64,000 nucleotides of DNA. It comes from JABMQB01 sp963666575 (GTDB lineage: Bacteria; Bacteroidota; Bacteroidia; Bacteroidales; Prolixibacteraceae). The position numbers and the translations under genes are program-made. The notes beneath the pieces are model-generated. The model ran no database searches. It was not told where the DNA came from and worked only from the letters and a program-made list of their open reading frames with translations. The stretch is from contig CAXXYG010000011.1 in assembly GCA_963666575.2 (NCBI GenBank), positions 1 to 64,000 on the forward strand. The letters are read 5' to 3'. Every line of letters starts with the position of its first letter. The first letter of the stretch is position 1. Positions 16,758 to 26,403 of the stretch are shown one piece after another.

Positions 16758-18425
16758 ATGCGGCAGATTGTTGTTTTTATTTTATTATTTTTTGCGATTT
16801 CTACGGGCAAGTTATATGGTCAATACGAAGTAATGTTTAGCAACAATTATCCTCCTTATAATTATTTTAATGAAAAAGGAGAACTAGTTGGGTTTAACAT
16901 TGATATTTTGCATGCCATTAATGATCTTTATGAGTTAGACATTAAAATATCCGGAGATCAATGGAAAGTTATTAATAAAGCTCTTGATGAAGGAATTATT
17001 CAGGCAATTGGAGGTACTCACTACCCAGGAAGCCCTGATAAAAACTATATTTACACACGGTCGGCGATTAATACATCGCACTGTTTTTTATACAATACAA
17101 AATATGTAAATAAATTTTCCCTTGAATTGTTAAGGTCTTTAAAAGAACCTGTTGTCGCTATGTGGCAAAACGATGTTCTTATTCATTATGTACGTTCCTT
17201 AAACCCATCCACCCGGTTTATTTATATAAACGACTATGAGGAGCTAATTAACTCTCTCGACAGAAAAGATGTAACATGCATATTTGGCCAGCGCATAGGG
17301 AGTATGTATTTTGCTGATAAACTTGGAAAAGATTATATACAACCCCTTGACCATAGGATTTTAGAACGTAATATGGGTTTTAAAGTTTCAAGTGATTCTC
17401 CCGAATTAGCTGTGATTTTAAATAATGGGTTGGAAGTGATTTTAGCGAATGGCGAGTATCAACGAATTTATGATAAATGGATCACCGATTATAATAAAAA
17501 TCATAACGACTGGCACAATTATTTAAAATATTTGCTTTTAGCAGGCACTCTAATTGTGGTGCTTTTTCTTTTACTTTTAATAGTGAACAGGATTTTGCAA
17601 ACAAAAGTCCGAAGTAGGACCAAAGACCTTCAGCAGCAGCTTGAATTAAATTCTCAAATAATGAAAGAACTTGAGAAACAAAAAACCAGAGCTGAAGAAA
17701 GCGATAAAATGAAATCGGCATTTTTAGCAAACATGAGCCATGAAATAAGAACTCCAATGAACGGTATTCTTGGTTTTACTGATCTTTTAAAATCGGCTGA
17801 TTATTCCTCCGAAAAACAAGTGCAATTTCTTGATGTAATTCAACAAAGTGGCAATCGAATGTTGGGCACAATTAACAATATTATAGAAGTATCTAAATTG
17901 GATTCTGGATTAGAGAAAAAGCAAATTGAGCATGTTGATATTAAAAGTATGATGGCCGAACTCCTCAATTTTTTTAGTCCTGAAGCGTCCATAAAGGGTT
18001 TAAAGCTATTATTAAATGAAAATGGTTCAGCTTCCTCTCAACACTTTTATTCCGATGAGTACAAACTTAACTCAATACTTACCAACCTCATTAAGAATGC
18101 GCTAAAGTTTACACACAAAGGTTCAATTACAATTAAGTATTCAATTGACAATTCCAAAGCTGAATTTTGGGTGGCCGATACTGGCATCGGTATAGCTCCC
18201 AACAAACAGGCTGCTATCTTCGACCAGTTTGTGCAAGCCGACTTTTCCCATTCCAGTGGATTTGAAGGCTCAGGGCTTGGATTGTCGATATCAAAAGGAT
18301 ATGTAAAACTATTAAACGGTGAAATGCGCCTTGAGTCGGAACTAAATAAAGGCTCAACATTTTATGTTCGTATCCCCAATGATTTTTCACAAATAGAAGA
18401 ATCAATTACCGTGCATGAACAATGA
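16758..18425 (+). CDS. Sensor histidine kinase with periplasmic solute-binding domain
   Basis: This 555-residue membrane kinase has a signal peptide (1-22), a periplasmic SBP_bac_3-type domain (about 24-250; SNNYPPYNYFNEKGELVGFNI is the typical amino-acid-binding start), a membrane segment (about 258-279), a short coiled coil, HisKA with SHEIRTPMNG (H at about 328), and HATPase_c with NLIKNALKF, DTGIGIAP and GSGLGLSISKG. It lacks a receiver domain, so it needs a separate response regulator, and none is adjacent. The SBP-type domain suggests direct sensing of an amino acid or similar small molecule. Confidence 0.92.
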   Translation: MRQIVVFILLFFAISTGKLYGQYEVMFSNNYPPYNYFNEKGELVGFNIDILHAINDLYELDIKISGDQWKVINKALDEGIIQAIGGTHYPGSPDKNYIYTRSAINTSHCFLYNTKYVNKFSLELLRSLKEPVVAMWQNDVLIHYVRSLNPSTRFIYINDYEELINSLDRKDVTCIFGQRIGSMYFADKLGKDYIQPLDHRILERNMGFKVSSDSPELAVILNNGLEVILANGEYQRIYDKWITDYNKNHNDWHNYLKYLLLAGTLIVVLFLLLLIVNRILQTKVRSRTKDLQQQLELNSQIMKELEKQKTRAEESDKMKSAFLANMSHEIRTPMNGILGFTDLLKSADYSSEKQVQFLDVIQQSGNRMLGTINNIIEVSKLDSGLEKKQIEHVDIKSMMAELLNFFSPEASIKGLKLLLNENGSASSQHFYSDEYKLNSILTNLIKNALKFTHKGSITIKYSIDNSKAEFWVADTGIGIAPNKQAAIFDQFVQADFSHSSGFEGSGLGLSISKGYVKLLNGEMRLESELNKGSTFYVRIPNDFSQIEESITVHEQ

Positions 18426-18502
18426 TGCCTGACCCGAATGGTCTCTTAATACATTCGATGCTTAATGTGTGCGAAATACTGCGATTGCTTACTGTTTTAC
18501 AA

Positions 18503-20566
18503 TCATTTCCAAAACCGGATAATTAACGCTTCAGCCAAAATAAAAACAAGGGCAAATATTATAAACCATTGCCATAACTGTTTGCCATTTTGAATTTCTT
18601 CAAAAATCTCTGAAAAATTGGATTCGGTATTGGGAATAATCCGGGCACTGGATAGTCCTGCTTGTATTAGTTTATTCTTTAATTCTTTATCTGTATAATA
18701 ACTCAAATCCGATTCATTTCGGTTATAATTAAACGCAACGGTTTTAATTTCCTTATTGTTTGCTTTTATTGAATAAAAGCCTGCTTCATTAATGTTTTTT
18801 TTGGTATTAATCCGCTTGTTTTTTATTCCAGCCGAAATAATTGATGCAATAAAACTATCATCTGTATTACTATTCTGAACCATTATCTGCGATGCCTGTA
18901 GACTTTCGCCATTTTCTTTAATGGATATAAATTGGTCCTTGCCAATTAAATAAGCGATAGGTTGCTGCGGAATACTATTAAGCACAATATTATAAAGCGT
19001 GGGAACAAACAGTAAACTTTTTACAAACGAACTGTTGGTTGTGTTAAGTGGGAAACTGAAGGTATATAATTTTCCGTTTTGGTATTGGAGCGATGATAGT
19101 GCTTTGTGATTATTTCGGAACCATAAAAGGTTGGTTTCGGGTATTTGTGCTTCTGATGTATACCGGAAATGGGTATTAACTTTAGAGTAATTAGCTTTTT
19201 CTTCGAGTTTTTTAAACACATTTTGGAAGATTATATTTTCATAATTTATACCCGAAAGTTCCTGTTCCAGCGTGTCAGAATTAATAATTGTATTTGCTTT
19301 AAAACTTGATATTAGTTGGTTATAGTTCGAAATGTTTCCATCAGTATGCGGGAAAAAGACCAGGCTCGAACCTCCTGAAACAGATTTGTTTAATGCACTC
19401 ATTAATCCCGATGACACTTCTTTGATATTTAATAGTACAATACAATTGTAATACCCTAACTGGTTGATCTGTATTTTTTTATAATCAGATGTTTCCATCT
19501 TAATGTAATCATCACCATCAAATAACGCTTTTAAATAATTTAATCCATTGTTTATTTCTGATGGGTCGTAAACAGCCAGAATTTTTAATTCGGGTTGAAT
19601 GGTATAGCTTAAAAAATAGTTATTGTCGAAAGTTACCGGATAATCTGTGATTTCGACACGCGTATTGTGGTTGCCACTTTGGGTGTTTGTAAATTTTAAG
19701 CTTTGAATAACTTCATTGTTCGCGTTGATATTGTACGTTCCTAATGCTTTTAATGAATCGTTTATATACAATTTTAGCGGCAGGTTCTGATAGTTTTCAC
19801 CCGAGCGGTTAACAATTTTTACAAATAGTTCTTCTTCCTGGTTTATTTTCCTGGCAGGTGTTTCAAACCAGCACGAATCGATGTAAATGTTATTGGAGGT
19901 TTGGGTTGAAAGCGGCAACAAATAGGTGGATAAACTGGTGTCGGCTTCAAAACTTTCAATATCGGAAGTTTGTTTTTGAAAATCTGAAATTAAGTACAGG
20001 TTTCGGTTTATTTTTTTGTTTTCGAAGGCAAATGAGTTTTGTAACTGGTTGTATACACGCGATAAATTTACAACATTAGGTGAAGCAGTAATTTCTGAAA
20101 TTTGCTGAGACAACTGGTCTTTATTAAACACGTGTTTGTGTTTGGCTAACATGCCATTGGTTACCAGCATAAATTTAGTACCCGGTTTATATGCTTTTGA
20201 AATTTCGTGGGCTTTGTTTTTGGCAATGTCCAGCAATTGCCCTTGTTCTGCCTGAGAATTCATACTAAATGAATTGTCGACATAAATTGCTACGGCTTGT
20301 GAAACGGCTTTATTTGTATTTTTATCGGCCGGAATAAAAGGTTGGGAAAAAGCCAAAACCATAAAAATAATGGCTAATATTCGCGAAATTAGAATCAATA
20401 ATTGTTTGAGTTTTGATTTTTTATTGGCTTCTTTTTTTACTTTTTTCAGAAATTCAACATTACTGAAATAGACAGTTTTAAAACGCCTGAAGTTAAACAG
20501 ATGAATTATAATAGGTATGGCAATTGTTGCCAAAGCAAATAAAAAAGTGGGGAAAAGGAATTTCAT
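18503..20566 (-). CDS. BatA-domain vWA membrane protein
   Basis: This 687-residue protein begins with the BatA/aerotolerance N-terminal domain: a first membrane helix (LFALATIAIPIIIHLF), FRRFKTVYFSNVEFLKKV and a second helix (ILAIIFMVLAFSQPFIP). A von Willebrand A domain follows with MIDAS motif YVDNSFSMN (about 95-103). A long periplasmic region precedes a last membrane helix near residue 665. Proteins of this kind sit near MoxR-BatABC operons or alone in Bacteroidota; no MoxR ATPase is next to it here. It lies 25 bases after the isoaspartyl peptidase gene and may share its transcript. Confidence 0.85.
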   Translation of the reverse strand: MKFLFPTFLFALATIAIPIIIHLFNFRRFKTVYFSNVEFLKKVKKEANKKSKLKQLLILISRILAIIFMVLAFSQPFIPADKNTNKAVSQAVAIYVDNSFSMNSQAEQGQLLDIAKNKAHEISKAYKPGTKFMLVTNGMLAKHKHVFNKDQLSQQISEITASPNVVNLSRVYNQLQNSFAFENKKINRNLYLISDFQKQTSDIESFEADTSLSTYLLPLSTQTSNNIYIDSCWFETPARKINQEEELFVKIVNRSGENYQNLPLKLYINDSLKALGTYNINANNEVIQSLKFTNTQSGNHNTRVEITDYPVTFDNNYFLSYTIQPELKILAVYDPSEINNGLNYLKALFDGDDYIKMETSDYKKIQINQLGYYNCIVLLNIKEVSSGLMSALNKSVSGGSSLVFFPHTDGNISNYNQLISSFKANTIINSDTLEQELSGINYENIIFQNVFKKLEEKANYSKVNTHFRYTSEAQIPETNLLWFRNNHKALSSLQYQNGKLYTFSFPLNTTNSSFVKSLLFVPTLYNIVLNSIPQQPIAYLIGKDQFISIKENGESLQASQIMVQNSNTDDSFIASIISAGIKNKRINTKKNINEAGFYSIKANNKEIKTVAFNYNRNESDLSYYTDKELKNKLIQAGLSSARIIPNTESNFSEIFEEIQNGKQLWQWFIIFALVFILAEALIIRFWK

Positions 20567-20591
20567 AAACAGCCCGTCATTAAATCGTCAA

Positions 20592-21581
20592 TTATTTTTC
20601 AAAAATAGCAATTTCTTTTTGCCCATCCGATTTAATATAACCCCGAAACATGCCCGGAGTGTTAAATTCCATTGCTACATTGCCATTTTTATCTAAAACA
20701 ATGACTCCTCCGGTACCGTTTAGTCGGCTTAATTTTTTTATTTCTTCGTGGCAGGCCTCATTAACTGAAAGGTTTTTATATTCAACCAAAGCAGCAATAT
20801 CGCGGGCAAACCCAAGTCGGATGTAATATTCGCCATGTCCGGTGCATGAAATTCCGCACGAGTTATTATCTGCATAAGTGCCGGCTCCAATAACAGGTGT
20901 ATCGCCAATACGGCCATACCGTTTGTTAGTCATTCCACCGGTTGAAGTTCCAGCGCTTAAATTACCTTGTACATCAAGTGCCACACAGCCAACAGTACCA
21001 TGGTTGTCATTTTCTTTACGTTGCCGTTCATCGTTTATTAGTTTTTGTAATGAATCATAACGTCTTTGCGTAAAAAAATAAGAGTTGGGTACTATTTCCA
21101 ATCCTTGTTTGCCAGCAAATTCTTCGGCTCCTTTCCCGCTTAAAAAAACATGATCCGATTTTTGCATTACCTCCCGTGCCGCAGTGATGGGGCTTTTAAT
21201 GGTTTTTACACCGGCAACAGCTCCGGCATTGAGGGTTTTCCCCTCCATAATAGAGGCATCCAATTCATTTTCGCATTTGTTGGTAAAAACGGCTCCTTTG
21301 CCAGCATTAAATAAAGGCGATTCTTCCATAATTTTTATGACCTCCACCACAACATCAGTTGAAGAAATGCCTGCTTTTAATAACGAATCACCCAATAATA
21401 AAGCTTCATTAAGTTTTGAAAGGTATTCCTGTTCTAATTCGTTACTCATTCTTTCGCGCGAAATTACGCCCGCACCACCATGAATTACAAGGGCATAATT
21501 GGTTTGAGCTATTATTATATTGGATGAACTAATAACTAAAATCAGGGAAATTATAAGGTTATTAAGAATACGGTTTTTCAT
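20592..21581 (-). CDS. Isoaspartyl peptidase / L-asparaginase (Ntn-hydrolase)
   Basis: This is a plant-type asparaginase of the T2 Ntn-hydrolase family. It opens with a signal peptide (about 1-26), then YALVIHGGAG, FNAGKGAVFT and ELDASIMEG. Self-cleavage before the threonine of HGTVGCVALD should give alpha and beta chains; the threonine is the nucleophile. GGMTNKRYGRIGDTP and CTGHGEYYIR form the substrate pocket. The enzyme removes isoaspartyl residues from peptides and hydrolyses asparagine. The export signal makes it periplasmic, unlike E. coli IaaA, which is cytoplasmic. Confidence 0.93.
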   Translation of the reverse strand: MKNRILNNLIISLILVISSSNIIIAQTNYALVIHGGAGVISRERMSNELEQEYLSKLNEALLLGDSLLKAGISSTDVVVEVIKIMEESPLFNAGKGAVFTNKCENELDASIMEGKTLNAGAVAGVKTIKSPITAAREVMQKSDHVFLSGKGAEEFAGKQGLEIVPNSYFFTQRRYDSLQKLINDERQRKENDNHGTVGCVALDVQGNLSAGTSTGGMTNKRYGRIGDTPVIGAGTYADNNSCGISCTGHGEYYIRLGFARDIAALVEYKNLSVNEACHEEIKKLSRLNGTGGVIVLDKNGNVAMEFNTPGMFRGYIKSDGQKEIAIFEK

Positions 21582-21843
21582 AAGATATGTGACTTATTTA
21601 CTAAAACCTCAAGATAACAATTCCTTACTAATTCCATTTTTCTTTTTTAATTTTTATATGATAATTCATATCAGGTACTTTTGTCGGTAACCTGATATTT
21701 TTTGTGTAAAAGTTGTTTGTGGTCAAATATGGCTGTTTTAATGAATATCCAATAAAAAATTTAAATCAGTACAATTCGACTTTTGAATTTCTTATTGGAT
21801 ATTTTAGATTTTTTTTAGATAAATTAAAAGAAGGAGCTTTATT

Positions 21844-22215
21844 TTATTCTTCCAGAGTATTTTTCTTTTGAATTGAAATCAGGATAATAATTCCAAGCCG
21901 AGCAATCAAAAACACGATGATTCCAGCAAGTGGACCTAAAAATGCCATTTTTAATCCACCCGATAACATGCTTGGAGCAATGTCTCCTGATCTTTCTATA
22001 TTGTCAAAAGCCTGAATTAATCCAAGTGTCCGCCCTAGGTAGCCCAAAGCAATGGCAAACCAACCTATCGAAGCCAGTAGTGATTTTGTTTTTGCCCAAT
22101 TCGACTTGTCGAAGATTGTTTTGACAAATAAGCCTACTACAACAAAAAGTAAAATCAAAATTGGATACATAATGTATATACCACCGTCGTTGAAAAAATG
22201 GATTAAAAGTACCAT
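21844..22215 (-). CDS. Mini MotA/TolQ/ExbB-like membrane protein (copy 1)
   Basis: This 123-residue protein has three membrane segments. It keeps a reduced MotA/TolQ/ExbB channel signature: an N-terminal helix (IMYPILILLFVVVGLFV), GYLGRTLGLIQAF in the middle and a last helix preceded by SMLSGGLKMAFLGPLAG. It is about half the length of normal ExbB. The gene at 25826-26191 is a clear paralog with the same start (HFFNDGGIYIMYP against QFFNDGGTYIMYP). No ExbD partner is nearby. It is the last gene of the minus-strand operon with the FtsX permease. Confidence 0.75.
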   Translation of the reverse strand: MVLLIHFFNDGGIYIMYPILILLFVVVGLFVKTIFDKSNWAKTKSLLASIGWFAIALGYLGRTLGLIQAFDNIERSGDIAPSMLSGGLKMAFLGPLAGIIVFLIARLGIIILISIQKKNTLEE

Positions 22216-22274
22216 AATTATAAATGATTAATTTTTATTAAACCTCTGAATTCAAAATAATTATTTAGGATTAT

Positions 22275-22640
22275 TTATTTAACTTCTTTCCAGGCGGCAG
22301 CTGCCATATTATTTCTTCCCGGACAAGGGTCTTGAATCACTTTCAGTTTTAATTCATCAACTTTATATTCAAATGTGTATTCTCCTTCAACATTGGGCTG
22401 GCATGCCATTGGACCTTCCTTATCTGTAAAGGTAATTGTATTTCCCTTGATTTGATAATTTCCATTCACCAAGGCTATCCCTGCCGAATTTGATAATTCA
22501 TATATATCTTCTGTAAACTTTAAGTTAATTTCTCCGATATTTTCAATATTGATCCGGAACTTTTTCCCTTCAAATTGGGCACTTGCTGTTAGTGAAATAG
22601 CAATAAATAAAACAATCAAATAAAAAATTTTGGTTTTCAT
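22275..22640 (-). CDS. Small secreted protein
   Basis: This 121-residue protein has a signal peptide (FYLIVLFIAISLTASAQ) and a small beta-rich mature domain with two cysteines (MACQPNVEGEY and IQDPCPGRNN). The layout resembles small lipocalin-like or META-like domains, but I cannot assign a family. The ATG at 22640 is preferred because it directly precedes the signal peptide; an upstream start would add a hydrophobic stretch overlapping the FtsX gene. It lies 32 bases after the permease gene in the same operon. Confidence 0.6.
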   Translation of the reverse strand: MKTKIFYLIVLFIAISLTASAQFEGKKFRINIENIGEINLKFTEDIYELSNSAGIALVNGNYQIKGNTITFTDKEGPMACQPNVEGEYTFEYKVDELKLKVIQDPCPGRNNMAAAAWKEVK

Positions 22641-22672
22641 AAAAATATATTTAAGTTTTATAATTAAAAAAA

Positions 22673-25060
22673 TCACTCATATCTGAGAGCTTTAACAGGG
22701 TTCCTTGTTGCTGTTTTCCATGCCTGAAACGATACGGTTATTAAAGTAATGCCCACTGCCAACAAACCAGCCAAGGCAAATACCCACCAGCTTAAATTAA
22801 TTTTATTAGCAAAATTATTCAACCACTTAAACATAAGAAAATAAGCAATTGGCGATGCAATAATAAAGGCAATAAAAGTCCATTTTGCAAAATCAATATT
22901 AAGCATTGACAAAATTTCAAAAGGTTTGGCTCCATTCACTTTTCGAATACCAATTTCCTTAATCCTTCCATTTATCAAAATGGCTGAGAGGTTCAATATT
23001 CCCATAACAGAAATAAAAAGGCTGATAAATGTGAACAACTTTATTAATGTGTTTTTCTGTTGGTCATCGTTGTAAAGCATAGCAATTCGGTCGTCTAAGA
23101 ATTTCATTTCATACGTTACGCCCGGATAAATTTTCTCCCAGCTTCCAGCTAACAGTTCAGTTGAATTCTTAACACTTTTGCTATCCAGTTTCACGTTTAA
23201 ACAGTTCATTCCCTCATTGCCGAGGTAAAATAACAATGGCTCGGTATGGTTATGCAACGAGTTAAAACAGGCATCTTTTAAAACACCCACAATTGTACTG
23301 TTCCCAAGCTTTTGTCCGACAATATTCCCCGTTAAGCCGCAAAAATTTATTAATCCTTCATTCACAATTACCGAGTTATAATTTTCGTCGTTAAATGTTT
23401 CAGAGAAGTTTCGCCCCTCTTTCAAAGTCATGCCCATCAGTTGGATATAATTGTAATCAACCCCCATAACGTTAACAATTTTGGTCACCGTTTTACCATT
23501 GCGTGCAATCTGAAAATGGCTTGTTCCCATAATATCTCCCGGGATATTTGTTGAAACTGAAACATTTGTAATTTCAGGGATTGAAATAATTTCATTATAA
23601 AAGGGCTCTATATTTTGCCCTGCTTCCGGTAAGTTTTTTAAATCAATTACTACAACATTTTCTTTGTCGAAGCCCATATCTTTTTTCAGAAAAAAATTTA
23701 TTTGGCGTGAGACGGTCAGCATGGCTATCAGTAGTATAATTGACAATGAAAATTGTAAAACAGTTGAAGCAAATCCAAATTTCCGGCTTCCACTTTTACC
23801 TGTTTTACATGCCTGGGGCTGTATTAAGTTTAAACCTCGTTTCCCCGATTGGTTTAAAAAAGCAATTAATGAAGTAATTATCACAAGAGCTGATAAAAGA
23901 ATTACAGACAACATCAATATAGTTCGAAACTGAAAAATGGATTGATTAATATTTGTAACGGATGTTAAAACGGAAAGAGTTAAATAAAATACAAGAAATG
24001 CAACCAGCATCGCCATCAATAGGAAAATAAAAGAATTTGCCAGATATTGCCTATAAAGTGCGAAGCTTGAAACTCCCAGAATTTTTTTCACTCCGATGTT
24101 TTTTGATTGGTTAATATTTTGGGCGATCAGCAGATTTGAATAGTTAATAATTGCCACCGTAAGGATAAATCCACCTATCATTAAAAGCAAATAAATGTAG
24201 GTCTTGTTTCCTTTTGGATAATCGTAATTCATATAAGGTGAAAAATGAAGGCTTTTTAACGGAATGGCTATCGGATTAAACGTTGCATTAATCCTATTGC
24301 CGAATTCAGCCATGTATTTATCGTAAAATCCGTCGAAATTATCGGTTATTGATTTAATATAAGAATTTGGTTTTAACATGATGAAATGAAATGCAGTAGG
24401 CATCCAGTAGCCTTCAGAAATCTGAACCGTAGAAATTCCTTCCATATTACTCCACATATTACCAATTGAAAATAAAACATTCAGTTTATGATGCGAATTT
24501 TCGGGTGAGTCTTTTACTACACCAATGATTTTCAGGAGCTGCCCTCCTCGTATCACAGTTTCTCCTACCGGGTTCCTGTCACCAAATATTTTTTCACTTA
24601 GGCTTCGGTTTATTATAAGTTCGTCGGGGTTTAACAGAGCTGTACTTTTACTTCCATAAATAAATTCTAAGGTAAATATATCGACAACATTGTGGTCAGC
24701 CATATAAGCCTCTTTTATTGTATATTGCCTCTGATCAAATTCAAGTACCGCTTGCTTGTGAATCGGTATTAATCTGGTAAATGATTCTACAGCCGGGAAG
24801 TAATCTTTAAGCCCTGGTCCCATTAAAGGACCTAAAACGGCATGAGTTGCAGTATTCTCAACAGCTAAAATATCACCACTTATACGGTAAATCCTGCCTG
24901 TATTTTTGTGGTATGCATCATAGCTCAGTTCAAATGAAATATATGAATAGATATAAAATACCGACACAAAAGCAATAGCTAAACCAAGTATATTTATTAC
25001 CGAAGTATTGCCCTTGCCAAACAAGTTTTTTAATGCAGATTTTATTTCTGAAAAATTCAT
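22673..25060 (-). CDS. FtsX/MacB-type ABC transporter permease
   Basis: This 795-residue protein has the Bacteroidota permease layout: a first helix (NILGLAIAFVSVFYIYSY), a MacB_PCD periplasmic domain starting FELSYDAYHKNTGRIYR, an FtsX domain with three helices, a second periplasmic domain and a second FtsX domain (KEIGIRKVNGAK, then three helices, ending ATRNPVKALRYE). These permeases work with a LolD/MacB-type ATPase in export, lipoprotein release or signalling, but no ATPase gene is present here. It lies 5 bases downstream of the protease gene. Confidence 0.92.
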   Translation of the reverse strand: MNFSEIKSALKNLFGKGNTSVINILGLAIAFVSVFYIYSYISFELSYDAYHKNTGRIYRISGDILAVENTATHAVLGPLMGPGLKDYFPAVESFTRLIPIHKQAVLEFDQRQYTIKEAYMADHNVVDIFTLEFIYGSKSTALLNPDELIINRSLSEKIFGDRNPVGETVIRGGQLLKIIGVVKDSPENSHHKLNVLFSIGNMWSNMEGISTVQISEGYWMPTAFHFIMLKPNSYIKSITDNFDGFYDKYMAEFGNRINATFNPIAIPLKSLHFSPYMNYDYPKGNKTYIYLLLMIGGFILTVAIINYSNLLIAQNINQSKNIGVKKILGVSSFALYRQYLANSFIFLLMAMLVAFLVFYLTLSVLTSVTNINQSIFQFRTILMLSVILLSALVIITSLIAFLNQSGKRGLNLIQPQACKTGKSGSRKFGFASTVLQFSLSIILLIAMLTVSRQINFFLKKDMGFDKENVVVIDLKNLPEAGQNIEPFYNEIISIPEITNVSVSTNIPGDIMGTSHFQIARNGKTVTKIVNVMGVDYNYIQLMGMTLKEGRNFSETFNDENYNSVIVNEGLINFCGLTGNIVGQKLGNSTIVGVLKDACFNSLHNHTEPLLFYLGNEGMNCLNVKLDSKSVKNSTELLAGSWEKIYPGVTYEMKFLDDRIAMLYNDDQQKNTLIKLFTFISLFISVMGILNLSAILINGRIKEIGIRKVNGAKPFEILSMLNIDFAKWTFIAFIIASPIAYFLMFKWLNNFANKINLSWWVFALAGLLAVGITLITVSFQAWKTATRNPVKALRYE

Positions 25061-25065
25061 TTCTG

Positions 25066-25833
25066 TTAGTGGAATTCGGTTTGATGATCGATTTTATTTA
25101 AATCAAGTTGTTGAAATAAATAGGAAATTCCGCACATAACACCCAGGTTACCTTCGGCGCCTGATACAATTCCAACCAGGTAGCCATCTTTATCAATCAC
25201 TGGGGAACCGCTACGCCCGGCAGGGTCAACATTCTTAGTCAATGTATTAACATAAAAATAAGGCCCTACGTTTCTGTACACCTGCATTTTAACAAGCGAT
25301 GGTTTTTCTGTTGATTGTTTATATGCCCAGCCTACAGAGTAAACAATTTCGCCTTTCGACATTGGACGCGACCTGATTTTTAGCGGGGAAAATCCGGCAA
25401 TTTCTGCAATCCTGAAAATTATCCAATCGCGGCTTTTTAAAGTATTAAATTCTCCGGTTTCTTCATTTTTGTTTTTATTGATTAAGGCTCCCAGGCGAAT
25501 TGATTTGTCGAATTGCCCTTTTGGGTAAATTTCCCATCTTTTAAAATTATTTTCCAAATAGATAGTATTGTTTGTTTCTTCCCTGAATATCATAAATATA
25601 TGTTTGCAGGTAATAGCCAATGTATCGGAGCCGGTATCAATCAGGAAGGCATTTGCAATATTCTTATAAGTTGTATCAGCAAATTCAACGGAATTTGTCA
25701 TCACTAAATCCGGCCAATCTGCAACTGGTTTTTCCATCCATGCCATTTTTTTTACTGTATTCGGCTTTTTATGTTGGCATCCCCAAAATATTACAAGGCT
25801 TACTATAAAAAATGCATTAACAACCTTACTCAC
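25066..25833 (-). CDS. Lipoprotein trypsin-like serine protease
   Basis: This 255-residue protein has a lipoprotein signal (FFIVSLVIFWGC, C19) and a chymotrypsin-fold domain. The catalytic triad is visible as H78 (ITCKHIF), D136 (KSRDWIIF) and S208 (AGRSGSPVID). It lacks a PDZ domain, so it is not a DegP type. It is likely anchored in the envelope facing the periplasm. The start is a GTG overlapping the end of the mini-ExbB gene by 8 bases. Coupling with the permease and channel-like proteins suggests a role in an envelope stress or signalling complex; that is inference. Confidence 0.75.
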   Translation of the reverse strand: MSKVVNAFFIVSLVIFWGCQHKKPNTVKKMAWMEKPVADWPDLVMTNSVEFADTTYKNIANAFLIDTGSDTLAITCKHIFMIFREETNNTIYLENNFKRWEIYPKGQFDKSIRLGALINKNKNEETGEFNTLKSRDWIIFRIAEIAGFSPLKIRSRPMSKGEIVYSVGWAYKQSTEKPSLVKMQVYRNVGPYFYVNTLTKNVDPAGRSGSPVIDKDGYLVGIVSGAEGNLGVMCGISYLFQQLDLNKIDHQTEFH

Positions 25834-26191
25834 TTTTATTTTTATTTATTGATATTAAAATGATAATACATACCCTTGCTATCAGAAAAACAATTATTCC
25901 GCCCAGTGGCCCCAATAATGCCATTTTTAAATGGCCCGATAACATAGCCGGGCTAATATCACCTGCGGCTTGTATGTTGTCAAATCCCTTAATTAATCCA
26001 ATTGTCCGGCCCAAATATCCCCAGGCAATGGCAAACCAACTGATGGATACAATCAGGGCTTTCGTTTTTACAAAGTAACTTTTATTTAAAACTGCTTTTA
26101 TAAAAAGAAATACTACCACAAACAGCATAATCAGAATGGGGTACATGATGTAGGTGCCACCATCGTTGAAAAATTGAATAAATAAAATCAT
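25826..26191 (-). CDS. Mini MotA/TolQ/ExbB-like membrane protein (copy 2)
   Basis: This 121-residue three-helix membrane protein is a paralog of the one at 21844-22215. It shares IMYPILIMLFVVV, WFAIAWGYLGRT, GDISPAMLSGHLKMALLGPLGG and the last helix. It is the first gene of the operon, divergent from lytS. The two copies at opposite ends of one operon suggest two forms of one small channel component or a local duplication. No charged residue typical of an ExbB/ExbD proton path can be assigned. Confidence 0.75.
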   Translation of the reverse strand: MILFIQFFNDGGTYIMYPILIMLFVVVFLFIKAVLNKSYFVKTKALIVSISWFAIAWGYLGRTIGLIKGFDNIQAAGDISPAMLSGHLKMALLGPLGGIIVFLIARVCIIILISINKNKSE

Positions 26192-26257
26192 AGTTTTAAG
26201 TTTAAGGTGAATACTGAATCAAATATAATCTTTTGGGTAATTGTCAAATTTATTTTG

Positions 26258-26369
26258 CGACGGATTAAGATTTTTGACCCCTTTTCAACCAAATTAAAGA
26301 TACAAAATAAAATATACGATGGATTTTAGTCAAATTAGGCTTTAAATCTGTATTTGGCCGACGATCTAC
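26258..26369. promoter_or_regulatory. Candidate regulator-binding repeats in divergent promoter region
   Basis: The 212-base gap between the divergent ExbB-like and lytS genes holds CGACGGATT (26258-26266), CGATGGATT (26317-26325) and CGACGATCT (26359-26367), each followed by a T-rich tract. LytTR regulators bind short imperfect direct repeats, and this pair probably controls both sides. The match to a LytTR consensus is not certain. Confidence 0.4.
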
Positions 26370-26403
26370 TTTCTGTTCAAAGAAATTATGTAATATTGTT
26401 AAA

